Positions 33,439-42,957 of a stretch of DNA of 64,000 bases are shown piece after piece. Made by a program: the position numbers and the translations under genes. Source of the DNA: Lachnoclostridium phytofermentans ISDg (GTDB lineage: Bacteria > Bacillota > Clostridia > Lachnospirales > Lachnospiraceae); contig NC_010001.1 of NCBI RefSeq assembly GCF_000018685.1, forward strand, positions 3,240,001 through 3,304,000. The letters are read 5' to 3'. The first letter of the stretch is position 1; every line of letters starts with the position of its first letter. The notes below the pieces were generated by a model. That model made no database searches, was not told the DNA's origin, and saw nothing but the letters and a program-made list of their open reading frames with translations.

Positions 33439-35037
33439 TTAGTATGGACCTACCTTAATATCGGCACGATCTCGTACCAAACTGCAATGAACAGTTTCAT
33501 TACGAACATAATATACCACATTTGAGATTACTACCTTACATCCAGGATATATCGTATCGCTTATCCTAATACAACCACTCTCATTATCATCCATAAATGA
33601 CTGAAGCTCTTCCATACGTGCAATCGCTTCCGCTTTATTTTTCTCAAGTGCATCCTTATTTACCGACATTGCTTTAATCATTAATTTCTTATCTGCTGGT
33701 AAATTTTCTCCACCTTTAAATTTCTTTAGATATAATAATAGGTTCTGAGTAAGTTGTTCCAATTCCTTATTCATATTCGGCAGCTCTTTTTCAATACGAC
33801 GATACTCTTCAATTATGGTAGGATCTACTCCAACCTCAAGTAAAGTATTCGTTCCCATCGTGGAACCAGCTGTTTTGGCATGAATCATTGTACCAGAACG
33901 GATTTCACCTCCTGTGATTAACCCTTTCTTGCCACCAACAATTACATCACCTCTTGCAGAAACGCGACTGTGTAACAACGTTTCTGAAGTTAAATAGCCA
34001 CCGGTACGAACCTCTGCATTCTCAATAAATTTACTGACTATATTACCCGATGCGATAAGGGTTCCTTTGTTCATCCCTTGAATGCCGCGTTTTAATATAA
34101 TTTGGCCGCCTGCCTGTAATAATGCACCTTCTACTACACCATTAACAATGATATCCCCGTTGGCAATTACTTTATAACCTGTACGTACACTGCCTCTGAT
34201 AGTAACATTACCATCGTATTCAATATCACCAGTAGAAGCATCAACGTCCCCTTTTATTTCATAAGAATCTGATACGTTTACTTTTTCACCAATTAATAAT
34301 GCATGTCCATCTACCAAAGAGTATAAGGAACATCCATCTTCGGACAATTTTGTCTTTGATCCTGCCCTTAATATTTTATGTTCTACTCTATCCGGTTGGA
34401 TTGCAGCTCCTACTACACTAATTCCTGGTCTCCCTTGGATCGCTGGCTCTAATTTTGCTAACAATCCTCCTTTGTTTACTCTACTAATGGTATCTAGCTG
34501 GTGAAAATCAACCGTACCATCTTCATTCTCTTTCGGTTTTCTTGTTAAATCTGTATTAAAAAAGTAAGTTATGATCGCATTTTTTCCTTGAACTGGTTCA
34601 GTACCACGTGCTAATACAATATCCTCTAAATAATTTCTTTCTTTTAAGAATGATTTTACATTCTCTTCAACAACCCCATATTTTACTCCTGCTTTTACGA
34701 GGTCATTAATTATTTCCGTGAAATTCATAACATTTCCATTTGGAGATGGCGGATAAAATCTTGCAACAGCCTCCATACGGTCATCTGAAATTGTTACCTT
34801 GACTCCTTCACCTTCTGGCATTCGAACAGTATTATTAAGCTTTACGATCTTAGTTTCCGTTAACCTAAGTAAAGCATCATTCACCACTACCTTGTCATAA
34901 TCTATTCTACGCTTTGTTAAATACTCATCCAATTCGTTGAATAAAAAAGTTTTTCCTAATCCCTTCGCTGGAATTAACTGAAGGTAAGTGCCATCGTTAT
35001 TCGATATCAGTTGAAATATTGCATTATCATTCGCCAT
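33439..35037 (-). CDS. FapA family protein (DUF342)
   Basis: 532 residues. An N-terminal region is followed by a central FapA/DUF342 beta-helical core: repeated short beta strands such as GDIEYDGNVTIRGSVRTGYK, GDIIVNGVVEGALLQAGG and IILKRGIQG. A coiled-coil stretch (about residues 405-490) comes next, then a short beta C-terminus. DUF342 proteins occur beside sigma-28/chemotaxis genes in many clostridia. Their role is unclear (cell-surface or polymer assembly has been proposed). It sits directly downstream of the sigma factor gene in the operon. Confidence 0.85.
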   Translation of the reverse strand: MANDNAIFQLISNNDGTYLQLIPAKGLGKTFLFNELDEYLTKRRIDYDKVVVNDALLRLTETKIVKLNNTVRMPEGEGVKVTISDDRMEAVARFYPPSPNGNVMNFTEIINDLVKAGVKYGVVEENVKSFLKERNYLEDIVLARGTEPVQGKNAIITYFFNTDLTRKPKENEDGTVDFHQLDTISRVNKGGLLAKLEPAIQGRPGISVVGAAIQPDRVEHKILRAGSKTKLSEDGCSLYSLVDGHALLIGEKVNVSDSYEIKGDVDASTGDIEYDGNVTIRGSVRTGYKVIANGDIIVNGVVEGALLQAGGQIILKRGIQGMNKGTLIASGNIVSKFIENAEVRTGGYLTSETLLHSRVSARGDVIVGGKKGLITGGEIRSGTMIHAKTAGSTMGTNTLLEVGVDPTIIEEYRRIEKELPNMNKELEQLTQNLLLYLKKFKGGENLPADKKLMIKAMSVNKDALEKNKAEAIARMEELQSFMDDNESGCIRISDTIYPGCKVVISNVVYYVRNETVHCSLVRDRADIKVGPY

Positions 35038-35118
35038 TTAAATACTCTCCCTATACATTCATACTCTACAAGTTTCTTCATTTTCTTGCAGGCAATGCTG
35101 TCTCAAGAGTTTCTTCAC

Positions 35119-35883
35119 TTACTGCCCCATAAATATATTTAAGTTATTACCTAACTTTTGTCTCATCTTTTGTAATGCCTTAGTATGCAGCTGTGATATT
35201 CTAGATTCAGACACTTCCAGTACTGCACTGATTTCTTTTAATGTTAAGTCCTCATAATAATAAAGGACAATAACTTTCTTTTCTTTTTCTGTCAGATACT
35301 CTAATGCCTTCACTAACATTGCTTTTAATTCTTGCTTTTCCATTACCTTCTCTGGTTGAGCATAATCTTCACTGGCAATACTTTCTACCTTAACTTCCCC
35401 TTGTTCCATATATTCATCTAAGGATACTAGGTTCGATATCTTCGTTTGATTCTGCCAAGTTTCTAGCTCTTCTGTAGTAATTTCAAGCTCTTTTGCCACT
35501 TCTTCATCCGTTGCTTGTCGGCCATACATAGTTTCCAATTTCTGATATGCCGCATCTAACCGTTTTTGTTTCTGTCTTAATGTTCTTGGAATCCAATCCA
35601 TCTTACGGATTTGATCTAAGATTGCTCCACGGATACGAAGAGATGCATAAGTTTCGAATTTGGCTCCCTTTTCACAGTCAAATTTATCTATAGCATCGAT
35701 TAAACCGAAGGTTCCATAACCAACCAAATCGTCATATTCCACATTATATCCTAAATAAATGCTGAGTCTTCCTGCTACAATCTTTACTAGATTCGCATAC
35801 TCAATTATGATTTTTTCTCTGATGTCAGGAGTTCTCTTCTTACCGTATTCACCCCATAATTTTTGCTTTGTTTCAGCACTCAT
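35119..35883 (-). CDS. fliA: Flagellar sigma factor sigma-28 (FliA/SigD/WhiG family)
   Basis: 254 residues. Region 2 (IIEYANLVKIVAGRLSIYLG, DLVGYGTFGLIDAIDKFD), region 3 (IPRTLRQKQKRLDAAYQKLE) and region 4 HTH (LTLKEISAVLEVSESRISQL) are in order. It directs RNA polymerase to late flagellar and chemotaxis promoters and is normally held by anti-sigma FlgM, which is not in this window. Position near the operon end agrees with sigD of Bacillus. ATG at 35883 follows GGGGAGAG. Confidence 0.95.
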   Translation of the reverse strand: MSAETKQKLWGEYGKKRTPDIREKIIIEYANLVKIVAGRLSIYLGYNVEYDDLVGYGTFGLIDAIDKFDCEKGAKFETYASLRIRGAILDQIRKMDWIPRTLRQKQKRLDAAYQKLETMYGRQATDEEVAKELEITTEELETWQNQTKISNLVSLDEYMEQGEVKVESIASEDYAQPEKVMEKQELKAMLVKALEYLTEKEKKVIVLYYYEDLTLKEISAVLEVSESRISQLHTKALQKMRQKLGNNLNIFMGQ

Positions 35884-35914
35884 AGGCTATCTCTCCCCTG
35901 TATTAATTAACCTT

Positions 35915-36238
35915 CTATTGTAATGTAACTACTGTTTCGTCATTTACTTCTTCTATCGACGCTTCCGTTATTCCATCTTCAGATACTGCTTCTTCTTCTG
36001 CTGCTGCCTTAGCGGCCTTCATTTTAATTCGTTCCTGTTCGATATATGCGTCATTAGCAACCTTATTTGTTTTCAAAATGATTTTGCCTACAATTAATCC
36101 AATCACGTAAAAAACAATGAGTACACACAATACAATTCCCAGTGTTGAAATCAAATTATATCGATTCACAATACAGGTAATGCTTGCGATGACTCCTGCA
36201 CATAACGTAACAATCGCAGGTATGTTCTTATTCTTCAT
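35915..36238 (-). CDS. Small two-segment membrane protein, flagellar operon
   Basis: 107 residues, not recognised. Two hydrophobic segments (about residues 6-23 and 32-52) are followed by a charged, Glu/Ala-rich cytoplasmic tail (about 60-107). ATG at 36238 has GGGAG five bases upstream; a start at 36250 would use the same region and is unlikely. A hairpin at 36255-36266 sits just before this ribosome site. It lies between cheD and the sigma factor gene. Confidence 0.75.
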   Translation of the reverse strand: MKNKNIPAIVTLCAGVIASITCIVNRYNLISTLGIVLCVLIVFYVIGLIVGKIILKTNKVANDAYIEQERIKMKAAKAAAEEEAVSEDGITEASIEEVNDETVVTLQ

Positions 36239-36254
36239 AACAACTCCCATCTGT

Positions 36255-36266
36255 GTGCTCTAGCAC
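36255..36266 (-). promoter_or_regulatory. Hairpin just upstream of a Shine-Dalgarno site (membrane protein)
   Basis: GTGCT/AGCAC around two bases, followed on the minus strand by ACACAGATGGGAG. One of five such hairpins in the window. Confidence 0.45.
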
Positions 36267-36290
36267 GCATAATTGATAGCTTTATAAAAA

Positions 36291-36776
36291 TTAGATTTTT
36301 TTTTGAGGCTTCCCAACAGACTTAATTAGTAATTCACTGGATTCTGGATTAAATTCAATGGTTCTACCGTAATTTAGACCGGTATCTTGAGCAAGAATTG
36401 GAATCCTTAATGAATTTAATTTTTCTTTTGTAGCTTCTACATTGCGCTCACCAACTCGAAGCATATCATTGTTACTACTAAAAGCAAACATCTGTGCTCC
36501 GCCGGCAATTTTCGCAACCAATGAAGAACGAGTAGCTCCAAGTACTAACAGACGTCGTACTAATTCATCAATACCGGTATCTGCAAATTTTGCTATGTTC
36601 TCATTGTTTTTTATTTTGGTACTATCAGGCAACATAACATGTACCATACCAGATACTTTTTTCCCTGGATCATATAATACAATTCCAACACAAGATCCAA
36701 GACCTAACGTCGTTATACTATCTGGAGGTTTACAAACATTCATGTCTGCCATACCAACTTTTATCATTTCCCCCAT
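36291..36776 (-). CDS. cheD: Chemoreceptor glutamine deamidase CheD
   Basis: 161 residues. The catalytic Cys29 sits in TLGLGSCVGIVLYD, His46 in GMVHVMLP, and a Thr lies in the same region. The family fold and the stretch KIAGGAQMF are present. CheD deamidates glutamines of chemoreceptors and is activated or titrated by CheC, which is encoded immediately upstream (7 bp away). ATG at 36776 after GGGG. Confidence 0.95.
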   Translation of the reverse strand: MGEMIKVGMADMNVCKPPDSITTLGLGSCVGIVLYDPGKKVSGMVHVMLPDSTKIKNNENIAKFADTGIDELVRRLLVLGATRSSLVAKIAGGAQMFAFSSNNDMLRVGERNVEATKEKLNSLRIPILAQDTGLNYGRTIEFNPESSELLIKSVGKPQKKI

Positions 36777-36783
36777 ATTACAC

Positions 36784-37401
36784 CTACATTCCTAATGAAG
36801 TTAAGATTGCGTTATAGGAATCCAGTGTTGGTATTAAAACAAAATATCCGTTAACTTCTAGATCCTTATCACCAAACTCAGTTTCAATTAATAGTGCCTT
36901 ATCACTTATCTTTCCAAACTCGATTGCCGGTACACTAAGAATTGCTCCTGCCATATCGATTGCTAAATATGGTATGCTAGAGGTTATGGTCATGTTCGTT
37001 AAGGTAGATAGCGAAGATAGATATGCTCCAGCAATGATATTTCCAATCTCTTGTAATGCTGATAACTCTAGCTCTGTAAATTCATCTGAAACTTCACACA
37101 TTCCTTGCATTAACAAGCGTACAATTGCTCTTGCTGGCTCTTGCTCAAGAATGAACATTATCATTCCATCAATATCACCGTCTAGCGTTAGGAGGATACC
37201 AACTACTACGTTCTCCGCACCTCCTATGACATCCGATAAATCCTTAAACTCTAGAAGCTCTATCTTTGGAACTTTCATATCTACCTTCGCATTTAGCAGT
37301 TTGGATAATGCCGTTGTTGCATTACCAGCACCGATATTACCAATCTCTTTTAATACGTCAAACTGCATAGAATTTATAGTGTTAAAATCTTTATCAGACA
37401 T
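36784..37401 (-). CDS. cheC: CheY-P phosphatase CheC
   Basis: 205 residues. Two phosphatase motifs are seen: FDVLKEIGNIGAGNATTALS near residue 15 and ELSALQEIGNIIAGAYLSSL near residue 113. It dephosphorylates CheY-P and pairs with CheD. Start ATG at 37401 with GAGGT; an upstream frame to 37473 includes a hairpin (37417-37429) and is non-coding. Confidence 0.94.
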   Translation of the reverse strand: MSDKDFNTINSMQFDVLKEIGNIGAGNATTALSKLLNAKVDMKVPKIELLEFKDLSDVIGGAENVVVGILLTLDGDIDGMIMFILEQEPARAIVRLLMQGMCEVSDEFTELELSALQEIGNIIAGAYLSSLSTLTNMTITSSIPYLAIDMAGAILSVPAIEFGKISDKALLIETEFGDKDLEVNGYFVLIPTLDSYNAILTSLGM

Positions 37402-37416
37402 AGGTACCTCAATTCC

Positions 37417-37429
37417 GGCGCATAACGCC
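37417..37429 (-). promoter_or_regulatory. Hairpin just upstream of the cheC Shine-Dalgarno
   Basis: GGCG/CGCC around TTATG, followed on the minus strand by GGAATTGAGG. Resembles the hairpins at 18906, 21276, 36255 and 60991. Confidence 0.5.
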
Positions 37430-37479
37430 TTTCTATAACGTGAGCAGTTTGTGCTAACGCACAAATTGCTCAACTTTTG

Positions 37480-37947
37480 TTATTTCACATCTGTTTCTCT
37501 TTCAATAATAACTGATGATAGATTTAATAATGAAATTAATCCATCTCCATGTTTCCCTACTCCTGCGAGATAAGACGCTTTTTCATCATTTGCACTGCTT
37601 GCAATCTTATCCACATTTTCATCATCAATGGTCACTACTTCTTTTACTTCATCAATAATAATTCCAATTGCTGACTGAGGTTCTAACTTGATGATCAAAA
37701 TACGAGTAGCATTGGTTATTTCATCTGGTTCTAAGCCAAATTTTAATCGAAGGCTCATCACTGGGATAATTTCGCCTCGAATATTGATAACACCTTTAAA
37801 ATACGGCTGCGCCTTTGGTACTCTCGTAATACGCTGCATTCTTACGATATTATCTACATATTGTATATTAATACCAAACTGTTCATTTCCTAGGGTAACA
37901 ACAATGTATTGTTTTGAATCATTCCCTGTCACTTTGTTCGTTTCCAT
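37480..37947 (-). CDS. cheW: Chemotaxis adaptor CheW
   Basis: 155 residues. Core stretches YIVVTLGNEQFGINIQYVDN, VINIRGEIIPVMSLRLKFGL and GIIIDEVKEVVTI define the CheW fold. It links receptors to CheA. It starts 12 bp after cheA. Confidence 0.95.
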   Translation of the reverse strand: METNKVTGNDSKQYIVVTLGNEQFGINIQYVDNIVRMQRITRVPKAQPYFKGVINIRGEIIPVMSLRLKFGLEPDEITNATRILIIKLEPQSAIGIIIDEVKEVVTIDDENVDKIASSANDEKASYLAGVGKHGDGLISLLNLSSVIIERETDVK

Positions 37948-37959
37948 ACTGCGTCCCCC

Positions 37960-40053
37960 CTATACCAAAGAATTTACATCAAGAATTAATGCGATTTCAC
38001 CATCACCTAAGATGGTTGCACCACTTATCATCTTGCTGTTATTGATATATTTTCCGATTGATTTGATTACAATCTCAAGCTGCCCAATTAAGTTATCTAC
38101 GACAAGTCCTGCAAGTTTGTCACCCTTCTTAACGATAACAACTGTTAAATCCTCAGTTTCCTTAAGGTTTTCTGTCACATCAAGAATCTTATTTAGACGT
38201 ATTAATGGAATTACATTACCACGTAGGTGAATTACTTCTTTGGACTGTACGTACTTGATTTCCTTCGTTGCTACATTTTCAATTGTTTCAATGCTACCAA
38301 GTGGAATCGCATATTTCTCTGTTCCTAGTTCTACCATCAATGCCTGAATGATTGCAAGAGTTAGAGGTAGGCGAATAATGAAGTTACTTCCTTTCGAAAG
38401 AGTTGTCTTGGTTTCAATATTTCCACCTAACGTCTCAATCTTTGTTTTTACAACATCAAGACCTACACCTCGACCAGATACATCAGAGATAACTTCAGCA
38501 GTTGAAAAACTTGGACGGAATAACAAATCAATAATTTCTTTGTCTGTCATCGCAGCTGCTTGTTCTTCGGTTATCGTACCCTTATCGATGGCTTTATTTT
38601 TAATCTTTTCTACATTAATTCCAGAACCGTCATCCCTGACTTCTATTACAACATTATTACCTTCCTGATAAGCATCTAAGAAGATGGAACCAATCTCAGG
38701 TTTCCCAAGACTCATTCTCTCTTCATTACTTTCAAGTCCATGATCTGCTGCATTACGGAGAAGATGCATTAATGGATCACCGATTTCATCAATTACTGTA
38801 CGATCTAATTCTGTATCTTCACCTGTCATGTATAATTCCATTTTCTTATCAAGTTTTTTGGATAAGTCACGGATCATACGTGGGAATCGATTCACTACAC
38901 TTTCAATCGGTACCATTCGAACCTTCATTACGGATTGATGTAGATTCGTTGTAATTCTTTCTAAGTACTCAATCTGCTCATTAAAACCGCCCATTGCATC
39001 TGACTTCGTTTCCGTGCCATTCATAGAAACCAAACCATTTTTCGCAATAATAAGCTCACTCACAAGGTTCATTAAATCATCTAACTTTTCAATATCAACA
39101 CGAACAGAACGGTTCACAACTGGTTTTGCAGCTTCTTTTTGTTTTGCAGTAGCTGCTGCACTCTTAGCATTATAGGAATTCTTTGATAAGGATTTTTGCT
39201 CTTGCTTTGACTCTAATTCATGTAATGTTTCCTCTTTGTGTTCACTCTTTGGAACTATAATTTCTGAGATATCAACACCATTGATTTCAGAAACATTAGA
39301 AACAACTTTCTCTACCTTACTCATAGATTCTTTTGTTAATAAGACAACAGAAAAATCTAGATCAAAGCGTTCATCTTCAATATCTTGAACTTCTGGCTTA
39401 CTCTTAATGATGTCACCTAGTTCTTCTAATGCTTTGAATACTAAAAACGCTCTTGCTGCTTTTAAGATACAGGACTCTTGTATGTATATTGTTAAAGAAT
39501 ACGCATGTCCACCCTCTTCTAACATCTTTTCAACAGCACGTAATTCATGATCTGCAAGAGCAATATCAGCTTGTACTGATTCTTTTAAGTTTGAAACTTC
39601 AGCTGCACTTACTACTGATTTATGAGTCTCTTCTTTACTCTCAGTAGCATCTTGTGCAAAAGCTTTTACACCTTCCTCAAGAATACGATTTAAGCTTTTA
39701 ATGATGTCCTCATTGTCTTCGGTACCTTCATCAGCAGAAGTAATAATACGGTCTAGATAAGATTCTAGTGCATCCAAACCTTTGAATAATACATCCACCA
39801 GTTCAGCCTTTACTTTCATTTTACCTGTACGAATTTCAGAAAATACATTTTCCATATCATGAGTAAGTCTTTGCATTCTCTTATAGCCCATTGTTCCAGC
39901 CATTCCTTTTAAGGAATGTGCAGAACGGAATATCTCATTTATCGTATCTTCATTCTCAGGTTCTTTTTCAAGAATCAACAATTGTTCATTTAAACTTTGA
40001 AGATGTTCCTTTGTTTCATCGATGAAAATCTCTAAATATTGACTTACATCCAT
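37960..40053 (-). CDS. cheA: Chemotaxis histidine kinase CheA
   Basis: 697 residues. The P1 domain carries the phospho-acceptor His46 (IFRSAHSLKGMAG). The CheY-binding P2 lies near 170-260, dimerisation P3 starts RSVRVDIEKLDDLMNLVSEL, and the ATPase P4 has the N, G1 and G2 boxes (LLRNAADHGLE, IEVRDDGSGIN, SDVSGRGVGLDVV). The CheW-like P5 is at the end (VDNLIGQLEIVIKSIGKY). Start ATG at 40053; it overlaps the cheB stop. It phosphorylates CheY and CheB. Confidence 0.97.
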   Translation of the reverse strand: MDVSQYLEIFIDETKEHLQSLNEQLLILEKEPENEDTINEIFRSAHSLKGMAGTMGYKRMQRLTHDMENVFSEIRTGKMKVKAELVDVLFKGLDALESYLDRIITSADEGTEDNEDIIKSLNRILEEGVKAFAQDATESKEETHKSVVSAAEVSNLKESVQADIALADHELRAVEKMLEEGGHAYSLTIYIQESCILKAARAFLVFKALEELGDIIKSKPEVQDIEDERFDLDFSVVLLTKESMSKVEKVVSNVSEINGVDISEIIVPKSEHKEETLHELESKQEQKSLSKNSYNAKSAAATAKQKEAAKPVVNRSVRVDIEKLDDLMNLVSELIIAKNGLVSMNGTETKSDAMGGFNEQIEYLERITTNLHQSVMKVRMVPIESVVNRFPRMIRDLSKKLDKKMELYMTGEDTELDRTVIDEIGDPLMHLLRNAADHGLESNEERMSLGKPEIGSIFLDAYQEGNNVVIEVRDDGSGINVEKIKNKAIDKGTITEEQAAAMTDKEIIDLLFRPSFSTAEVISDVSGRGVGLDVVKTKIETLGGNIETKTTLSKGSNFIIRLPLTLAIIQALMVELGTEKYAIPLGSIETIENVATKEIKYVQSKEVIHLRGNVIPLIRLNKILDVTENLKETEDLTVVIVKKGDKLAGLVVDNLIGQLEIVIKSIGKYINNSKMISGATILGDGEIALILDVNSLV

Positions 40054-40054
40054 C

Positions 40055-41173
40055 TCATTGCACCCCCACATTCTTCGTTATAGCATCTGCAACCATTTCC
40101 AGTGGTACAACTTCATCCACAAGTCCTGACTCGTAGATAACTTTTGGCATACCATAAACAGTACTAGTCGCTTCGTCTTGTGCTATTACGTAAATATTAT
40201 TTTTCTCAGTCAGTTTCTTAATCCCCTGCGTTCCATCTCCACCCATACCGGTGAGAATTACACAAGTAATATCTTCATAATCTGTATCTACCAAGGATTC
40301 ATACATGATATCTGCACATGGTTTTAAACCGTTCCGTGCTGCTTCCGTGGTTACAGACAAGGTATAGCCATCTCTTGACTTTACTATCCTTAACTGTGAT
40401 CCACCTTTTGCTACATATACATATCCTTTTTGGATTAATTCACCATGTTCTGCTTCTTTTACTGTAAGAGCACATAGCTCATTCAATCGAGAAGCCAAGG
40501 AATTGGTAAATCCTTCAGGCATATGTTGTACAATAACAATCGGCGCATCTAAATTTGCCGGAAGTTTTGGGATTACTTGATGGAGCGCTTTCGGTCCACC
40601 GGTAGAACAAGCCAAAGCAACTATTTTCTTTGCGCTATTTAAAACCCTGACATGGCTTTTTCGTTCTATGAAAGCCTTTGGCTTAGTTATCCGATCATGA
40701 GTTTGCGTATTTAATGTCGTTAATACAGTTCTCGTCTTATCCGCTACTTTAAATTCAGTTGGCGGTACCAGCTCTGTTGCAAAGGTAAGGGCTGTTAGTA
40801 TTTTTTCTTTAAACGCACCATCTTTTGCCTCTATGTAACTTTCTGGTTTTGTTACGAAATCAAATGCTCCAAGCTCAAGGCAACGAATAGTCTCTTTAGC
40901 TCCCTCTTTTGCTAGTGTACTAACCATTATGATTTTTAACTTTAACCGCATTTTATTTAGCTGTTCCAACAATTGAATACCATTCATCTTAGGCATATTA
41001 ATGTCAAGTAGAATTGCATCGTATTTCGTCGGATTTAAAGTAATGAGGTCAAAGCCTTCCAAACCATTTGTTGCAACATCACTTATGCTGAATCTCTTGT
41101 CACTTCTAATTATATCAGATATGAGCCTTCTCATAAGTGCAGAGTCATCAATCACCAAAATATTTTTTATCAT
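40055..41173 (-). CDS. cheB: Chemotaxis response regulator methylesterase CheB
   Basis: 372 residues. The N-terminal receiver has Asp57 (YDAILLDINMPKMNG). The C-terminal methylesterase has the catalytic Ser in ALACSTGGPKALH, His in IVQHMPEGFT and Asp in TGMGGDGTQGI. It removes methyl groups from chemoreceptors. ATG at 41173 with GGAG; a start four codons earlier lacks a site. No cheR is in this window. Confidence 0.96.
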   Translation of the reverse strand: MIKNILVIDDSALMRRLISDIIRSDKRFSISDVATNGLEGFDLITLNPTKYDAILLDINMPKMNGIQLLEQLNKMRLKLKIIMVSTLAKEGAKETIRCLELGAFDFVTKPESYIEAKDGAFKEKILTALTFATELVPPTEFKVADKTRTVLTTLNTQTHDRITKPKAFIERKSHVRVLNSAKKIVALACSTGGPKALHQVIPKLPANLDAPIVIVQHMPEGFTNSLASRLNELCALTVKEAEHGELIQKGYVYVAKGGSQLRIVKSRDGYTLSVTTEAARNGLKPCADIMYESLVDTDYEDITCVILTGMGGDGTQGIKKLTEKNNIYVIAQDEATSTVYGMPKVIYESGLVDEVVPLEMVADAITKNVGVQ

Positions 41174-41287
41174 ATCGTACTCCATTCTATTGATAGGCTA
41201 GTTTGCACTATAATTTTCCCTGTTCCATTGTAAATGAACTATCAAGTATATCGTCTATAAATTAACTTAAATCTAATTGACGATACA

Positions 41288-42049
41288 CTAGTTTAACCTA
41301 TTTTCTTTGTTTCGGCGTTTACGTTCTTCTTCGAAGATATAACGTACGATAGCCTCTCTCTCGTCATTCTTAATATTTAAGAAAACAATACGTTTTGCAT
41401 ATATATTTGGAAGATTTTTTGCTTCTGAACAACTAATGACTTTAGCAAAGATAAGAAATTTCTTAGGACCACTTTCCAATGTAAATTTTACTTGTATTAT
41501 ATCATCCTTATTACAAACCTCTTTGGAGTTAAATTTCAAACCACCACCGCTTAAGTCCACCATAAAACCATCTTGCCAAATTTGTGTCTTATTTGTCTGA
41601 AGCTTTTCCATGATTTCTTGTATATTTGATTTATTAATGAAGCTGTTTTGCAGCTTTTTTATTTCATCCCATTCATCTTCCGCTAAAACGCGAAAAGACA
41701 TATCTTGCACTATATCAAGGCGAAAAAATTGCCTTCTTTGCTGCTTTTCTAAATCTGATATAATCTGAATCTGTGCAGCATAAGCGCTCTGAATACGAAA
41801 TCTTTTTATTACTTTCGCCTTACATTGGTAAAAGCCATTCTTATTATATATGTAAATAAGATAGTATTCTCCGATTTCCAAAGGGATTAACCTACTATTT
41901 TCGATTGGGATAGCAATAGATGCATAATCAGCCTCATTTAACTCATATACCACACTTACATGGCGTTTTGATTCATTTATTATATTACCTTGATTGTTGA
42001 TTTTAACTAATTCTATCTTATCACCAACTGAAGCTATATCTTTAAACAT
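41288..42049 (-). CDS. PilZ-domain flagellar brake protein (YcgR/YpfA type)
   Basis: 253 residues. An N-terminal YcgR-like domain (about 10-105) is followed by a PilZ domain with the c-di-GMP-binding motif RRQFFRLD (RxxxR) and DLSGGGLKF (D/NxSxxG). It should bind cyclic di-GMP and slow or brake motor rotation or bias. It lies 26 bp downstream of flhG in the operon, tying second-messenger control to motility. Confidence 0.9.
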   Translation of the reverse strand: MFKDIASVGDKIELVKINNQGNIINESKRHVSVVYELNEADYASIAIPIENSRLIPLEIGEYYLIYIYNKNGFYQCKAKVIKRFRIQSAYAAQIQIISDLEKQQRRQFFRLDIVQDMSFRVLAEDEWDEIKKLQNSFINKSNIQEIMEKLQTNKTQIWQDGFMVDLSGGGLKFNSKEVCNKDDIIQVKFTLESGPKKFLIFAKVISCSEAKNLPNIYAKRIVFLNIKNDEREAIVRYIFEEERKRRNKENRLN

Positions 42050-42075
42050 TCTCTCCCTCCCTTTATTATTTATCT

Positions 42076-42957
42076 TTAGGTTGACATTCCTCTACGTATT
42101 AAGCTCGCAAAGATTCGTTTTATTCCCCTAGTTTCATTCGGTATCTTTATGTCACCTTGGTGAATACGTTCTGCCAAGGTATTTATTGCTTTTGCAGCTA
42201 CTGAATTTGGAAATGCCATTATTATAGGTTTTTGCTGCATAATAGCTTGAGAAACAGCTCTATCCTGTGGTATACCTCCAAGATACTCCATCTCAATATC
42301 AAGGAACTTCTTCCCCACTGAATTTAACTTATTATAAATCTCTTTCCCTTCTTCTTCGGTATAAATTCGATTGGAAATTAATTTAATTACAGTTTCCTCT
42401 TTATTAAAATTTTCCCTACGATACAGTGCTTTTAAAACAGCATAAGCGTCTGTGATCGAGGTTGGTTCAGGAGTAGTAACTAAAAGGACCTCAGAACTAA
42501 CAGAAACAAATTCCATTACAAGGTCAGATATTCCTGCCCCAGTATCCACAATGATGATATCTGCCAAATCGTCCAGATAGTCCATCTTCTCAATAAGATA
42601 CATTATTTGTTCTTTCGTTAATCTTGTTAGTTCTGCAATTCCTGAACCTCCTGAGATAAAACCAACGTTTTGTGGGCCCTGTGTTATAATGTCTTTTAAC
42701 TCTTTCCCTTGAAACATTAAATCTGCAAGATTATATTTCGGCCTTATACCTAACATTACTTCAATATTTGCAAGGCCAAAATCAGCATCAAGAATTAATA
42801 CACGATTTCCTAATCGGCTAAGAGCAATTGCTAGATTTAGTGATGTACTCGATTTACCAACGCCGCCTTTTCCACTCGTAATCGTGATAACTCTTGCAGT
42901 TCCTCTTGGACGCGTCTGCTGATTCACTAATCTCCTTAACTGTTCTGCTTGATCCAT
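42076..42957 (-). CDS. flhG: MinD/ParA-type ATPase FlhG (FleN/YlxH)
   Basis: 293 residues. Deviant Walker A ITSGKGGVGKSSTSLNLA, then LDADFGLANIEVMLG and DIIIVDTGAGI. An N-terminal activator helix for FlhF is rich in Gln/Arg (LRRLVNQQTRPRG). The protein sets flagellar number and position and stimulates FlhF GTPase. Its ATG overlaps the flhF stop. Confidence 0.95.
   Translation of the reverse strand: MDQAEQLRRLVNQQTRPRGTARVITITSGKGGVGKSSTSLNLAIALSRLGNRVLILDADFGLANIEVMLGIRPKYNLADLMFQGKELKDIITQGPQNVGFISGGSGIAELTRLTKEQIMYLIEKMDYLDDLADIIIVDTGAGISDLVMEFVSVSSEVLLVTTPEPTSITDAYAVLKALYRRENFNKEETVIKLISNRIYTEEEGKEIYNKLNSVGKKFLDIEMEYLGGIPQDRAVSQAIMQQKPIIMAFPNSVAAKAINTLAERIHQGDIKIPNETRGIKRIFASLIRRGMST

Noticed and set aside
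37688..38230. 180-codon plus-strand frame across cheW and cheA
   Set aside because: Antisense shadow of clearly recognised genes.
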